A stretch of 64,000 nucleotides of DNA from JANQPD01 sp963715655 (GTDB lineage: Bacteria > Bacteroidota > Bacteroidia > Flavobacteriales > Schleiferiaceae), in the NCBI GenBank assembly GCA_963715655.1, contig OY970262.1:3658001-3722000 (forward strand), read 5' to 3'. The position numbers were made by a program, and so were the translations under genes. The notes below the pieces were generated by a model. That model saw nothing but the letters and a program-made list of their open reading frames with translations. It did no database searches and was not told the origin of the DNA. This document shows positions 62,357 through 64,000 of this stretch, piece after piece; position 1 is the first letter of the stretch, and the number at the start of each line of letters is the position of its first letter.

Positions 62357-62420
62357 ATTCTGATTCGAAAGATCAGAATGTGCCTTAACGGCCAACGAGT
62401 GTTAGTCTTTGTTTATCGGT
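62357..62420. other. Candidate element edge: small hairpin and 13-bp repeat
   Basis: Stem attctgat/atcagaat (62357-62379), then tttgtttatcggt at 62408-62420, the inverted partner of accgataaacaaa at 61228-61240. No gene in 62263-62676. This is where an attachment site would be expected next to the integrase, but no second att copy was found in the window. Confidence 0.4.
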
Positions 62421-62477
62421 TTGTCTAATAGTGTAGCTCATGGAGCAATTTATGACAAGTCCCTTTTTGGATATATG

Positions 62478-62508
62478 AAAAAGCAAGGCTGTCTTCCCTG
62501 CTTTTTTT
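62478..62508 (+). terminator. Terminator-like hairpin
   Basis: Imperfect stem aaaaagca-agg/cc-c-tgcttttt with a following T run. No clear plus-strand gene ends here. Confidence 0.55.
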
Positions 62509-62676
62509 GGTACTTGTCGCCTTTACATGAAGGCATATATATTTTACTATGTTTTATAAAAATGTCAAGGTATACCAAGTTAGTCCACTCGATTAAACAA
62601 TTGCGTTAATTTGTAAATTCTAAAAAATTAAAAAGCGTAATCGTAAAAAATTAAAAACGAAAATGTTCTACTATAT

Positions 62677-63120
62677 CTAAATATTATACACGACGTAAAC
62701 GTAGTAAAACCCGTTGTACGTAACCAATCTACTTGCTCTAGCGTTAGAGGTGTTTTGTATGTTATGAGAGCTACATCCTTTAAATTTATTAATCGCATAA
62801 ACCTCCATTTCTCTAGCAAGTTCTTTACTCTTGGTTTTGTAAACTCGTTGAACAAAAGAATATTCAAATCTATAATCCAGTTTATCCATTCGGGACTCTA
62901 AATCACCCATAACTCCAATCTTAGCTTTAGAGGCAATTGCGAGAATCTGCTTAATTCTAATACTAACTTTTGCCTTGGTAGATGGTGTAAAACGTCCTGT
63001 AATTGCTTTTTTGCCAGTCAGATTGGGGGAATACCCGTGAAAGTTATTTCTAAACCATTTTTCTATTTTGGTTCTACCGTATGTAGGATGCAATTCTCTT
63101 GGTTTTCTCTGTTGAGTCAT
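62677..63120 (-). CDS. Hypothetical protein, 147 aa
   Basis: A basic protein. RTKIEKWFRNNFHGYSPNLTGKKAITGRF looks DNA- or RNA-binding. A later segment AREMEVYAINKFKGCSSHNIQNTSNARASR vaguely resembles the helix and Asn end of GIY-YIG nucleases, but the GIY and YIG motifs are not visible. A reading frame on the same strand inside it is only an overlap. Function not assigned. Outside the element by position. Confidence 0.5.
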   Translation of the reverse strand: MTQQRKPRELHPTYGRTKIEKWFRNNFHGYSPNLTGKKAITGRFTPSTKAKVSIRIKQILAIASKAKIGVMGDLESRMDKLDYRFEYSFVQRVYKTKSKELAREMEVYAINKFKGCSSHNIQNTSNARASRLVTYNGFYYVYVVYNI

Positions 63121-63184
63121 AATTCGATGATTAAAAAACTAAGATATGTAAGTAATTGAAAAAACTCAGTCGGGAGATAGTGTT

Positions 63185-63239
63185 ATAAATAAGCTTTTTC
63201 CTTGTAATTGAAGGATTTCTATTAAAAAAGCTTATTTAT
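63185..63239 (-). terminator. Terminator overlapping a stop codon
   Basis: Perfect 15-bp outer stem (63185-63199 with 63225-63239), with an inner cctt/aagg pair. The stop of the next gene is inside the right arm. A long A/T stem suits termination in both directions. Confidence 0.75.
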
Positions 63240-64000
63240 TTGTTTTCAGTAATCGTAAATATATCTGGAAATGAAAGTATCCAAGTTTTAGACGAAGCAT
63301 CTACTACGTCAAGTGTGGGGTTCCCAAATTGCACTTTGAAGTGTACAGCGCTTTGATCCAAGTTGAAATACTCGCAAATCTCATTTCCGTACTCAGTAAA
63401 CTGTTCAGTAATGGTGTATATCCATCTCAAGGTTGCATTTGTAGTCTTGGTAACCATCATACTATGTCCACTCAATGAGCGCCCTATTCCAGGGGAGTGG
63501 ATTATTTTTTCGTTCACTTTCGTCATACCAATTGAGTAACCTTTTGACCATAATTCCTGTCTTTGCATTGGCGTCAACTCCGGTCTTATATCTTTTATTT
63601 TTGTATCAACATAAGGAGCTATCACTTCGGGAAAGAAATTATCTAAAATAGTCAACCATTTTTCATCAGCGAAAACTCCATTTCCATGGGTTTCAGTGTC
63701 AAGTAAGATAGCTTCTTGATCTGTGATATAGACGAATAGTAGTGAATTAGTTTTTTTAAAAAACTTACCCTTAGGTTCAAGTATAGTGGATAAGTGAAAA
63801 TGGTAAATGTTCCATTCTGATAAAAGATGATCGTGAAAGTTTGTTTGAAACAGTTTTTTATTTTGAAAGAAATTTACATCTAAGCCATTAGTTAGTCTTG
63901 AGCAAATTAACTCCACTTGCTTTCTTTTAGGGTGATTATAAAGTTTTTGATCAAGAAGAGGACTAACCCTTACTTTCCTCGGAATAGGCTGTATTATTTT
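63236..64000 (-). CDS. Hypothetical protein, 5' end beyond the window
   Basis: The frame is open to the last base of the window, so the start is outside. The visible 254 residues include VSPLLDQKLYNHPKRKQVELICSRL, then FVYITDQEAILLDTETHGNG, an Asp/Thr-rich strand region, and GIGRSLSGHSMMVTKTTNATLRWIYTI. No family recognised. A GTG at 63916 is an internal valine codon, not a supported start. Confidence 0.65.
   Translation of the reverse strand, partial: KIIQPIPRKVRVSPLLDQKLYNHPKRKQVELICSRLTNGLDVNFFQNKKLFQTNFHDHLLSEWNIYHFHLSTILEPKGKFFKKTNSLLFVYITDQEAILLDTETHGNGVFADEKWLTILDNFFPEVIAPYVDTKIKDIRPELTPMQRQELWSKGYSIGMTKVNEKIIHSPGIGRSLSGHSMMVTKTTNATLRWIYTITEQFTEYGNEICEYFNLDQSAVHFKVQFGNPTLDVVDASSKTWILSFPDIFTITENK

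Noticed and set aside
62357..62379. tRNA T-arm-like hairpin as an att site
   Set aside because: The loop resembles ttcgaaa, but the stem does not pair in the correct T-arm register and no acceptor stem is found.
62409..62609. 66-codon frame on the plus strand
   Set aside because: Needs a TTG start and passes straight through a terminator-like hairpin. The sequence is Phe/Tyr/Cys-rich without a domain.
62628..62867. 79-codon frame on the minus strand
   Set aside because: Overlaps the 147-aa gene in another frame on the same strand, with no independent support.

Overview
The window is chromosomal DNA of a Bacteroidota bacterium, most likely order Flavobacteriales. The evidence is an AT-rich sequence, a Por/type IX secretion C-terminal sorting domain, a TonB-dependent receptor paired with a DUF4249 lipoprotein, a DUF4270 lipoprotein next to panC and glmS, many lipoproteins with a short lipobox, and promoter boxes of the Bacteroidota type (TAnnTTTG or TACTTTCG). 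I cannot name the genus.

Positions 1-37,900 are mainly core genome. In order they hold uup, an unknown gene coupled to an FKBP isomerase, a REP-associated transposase (RAYT) with tandem and palindromic repeats, radA, a YbhN-like membrane protein, panD, panC, a glycogen-synthase-like protein, a DUF4270 lipoprotein and glmS. Next come a tandem family of five small lipoproteins, an MscS channel, DUF4249 plus its TonB receptor, a tail-specific protease with an OppC-type permease, a type IX-secreted beta-helix protein, and pth-rplY-prs. These are followed by tRNA-Leu(CAA), two arrays of a 171-bp repeat flanking a RelE-type toxin-antitoxin pair and a decayed tRNA-Leu copy, dCMP deaminase with a second S41 protease, an 8-bp microsatellite, a small acidic lipoprotein, glycyl-tRNA synthetase and a DUF2911 protein.

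Positions 37,900-45,340 are an accessory defence and conflict zone: two orphan lipoproteins behind tiny ORFs, an RHS-core remnant, a DDE transposase, a Pycsar-like operon and a Panacea toxin-antitoxin pair with an inverted-repeat operator. The Pycsar-like operon encodes a class III nucleotide cyclase, a membrane effector, an E2-like protein with a SEC-C zinc motif and two small proteins at its head.

Positions 45,578-62,500 look like an integrated mobilizable element. One long minus-strand gene train carries a coiled-coil membrane protein, a lipoprotein, a VirD4-type coupling protein, a MobC-like protein, a MOBP-like relaxase, three DUF2958 paralogues interleaved with a free-standing copy of the relaxase C-terminal module, a 529-aa winged-helix protein and two overlapping tyrosine recombinases, one of them catalytically degenerate. 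Its cargo, on the opposite strand, is a 1101-aa P-loop (STAND-like) protein with eight near-identical 34-residue repeats, my best candidate for an undescribed defence protein. The right end has small HTH regulators, repeated TTTTACGAC sites and an intact tyrosine recombinase flanked by a 13-bp inverted repeat. No type IV secretion channel genes are visible, so transfer would need a helper. The last gene runs off the window.
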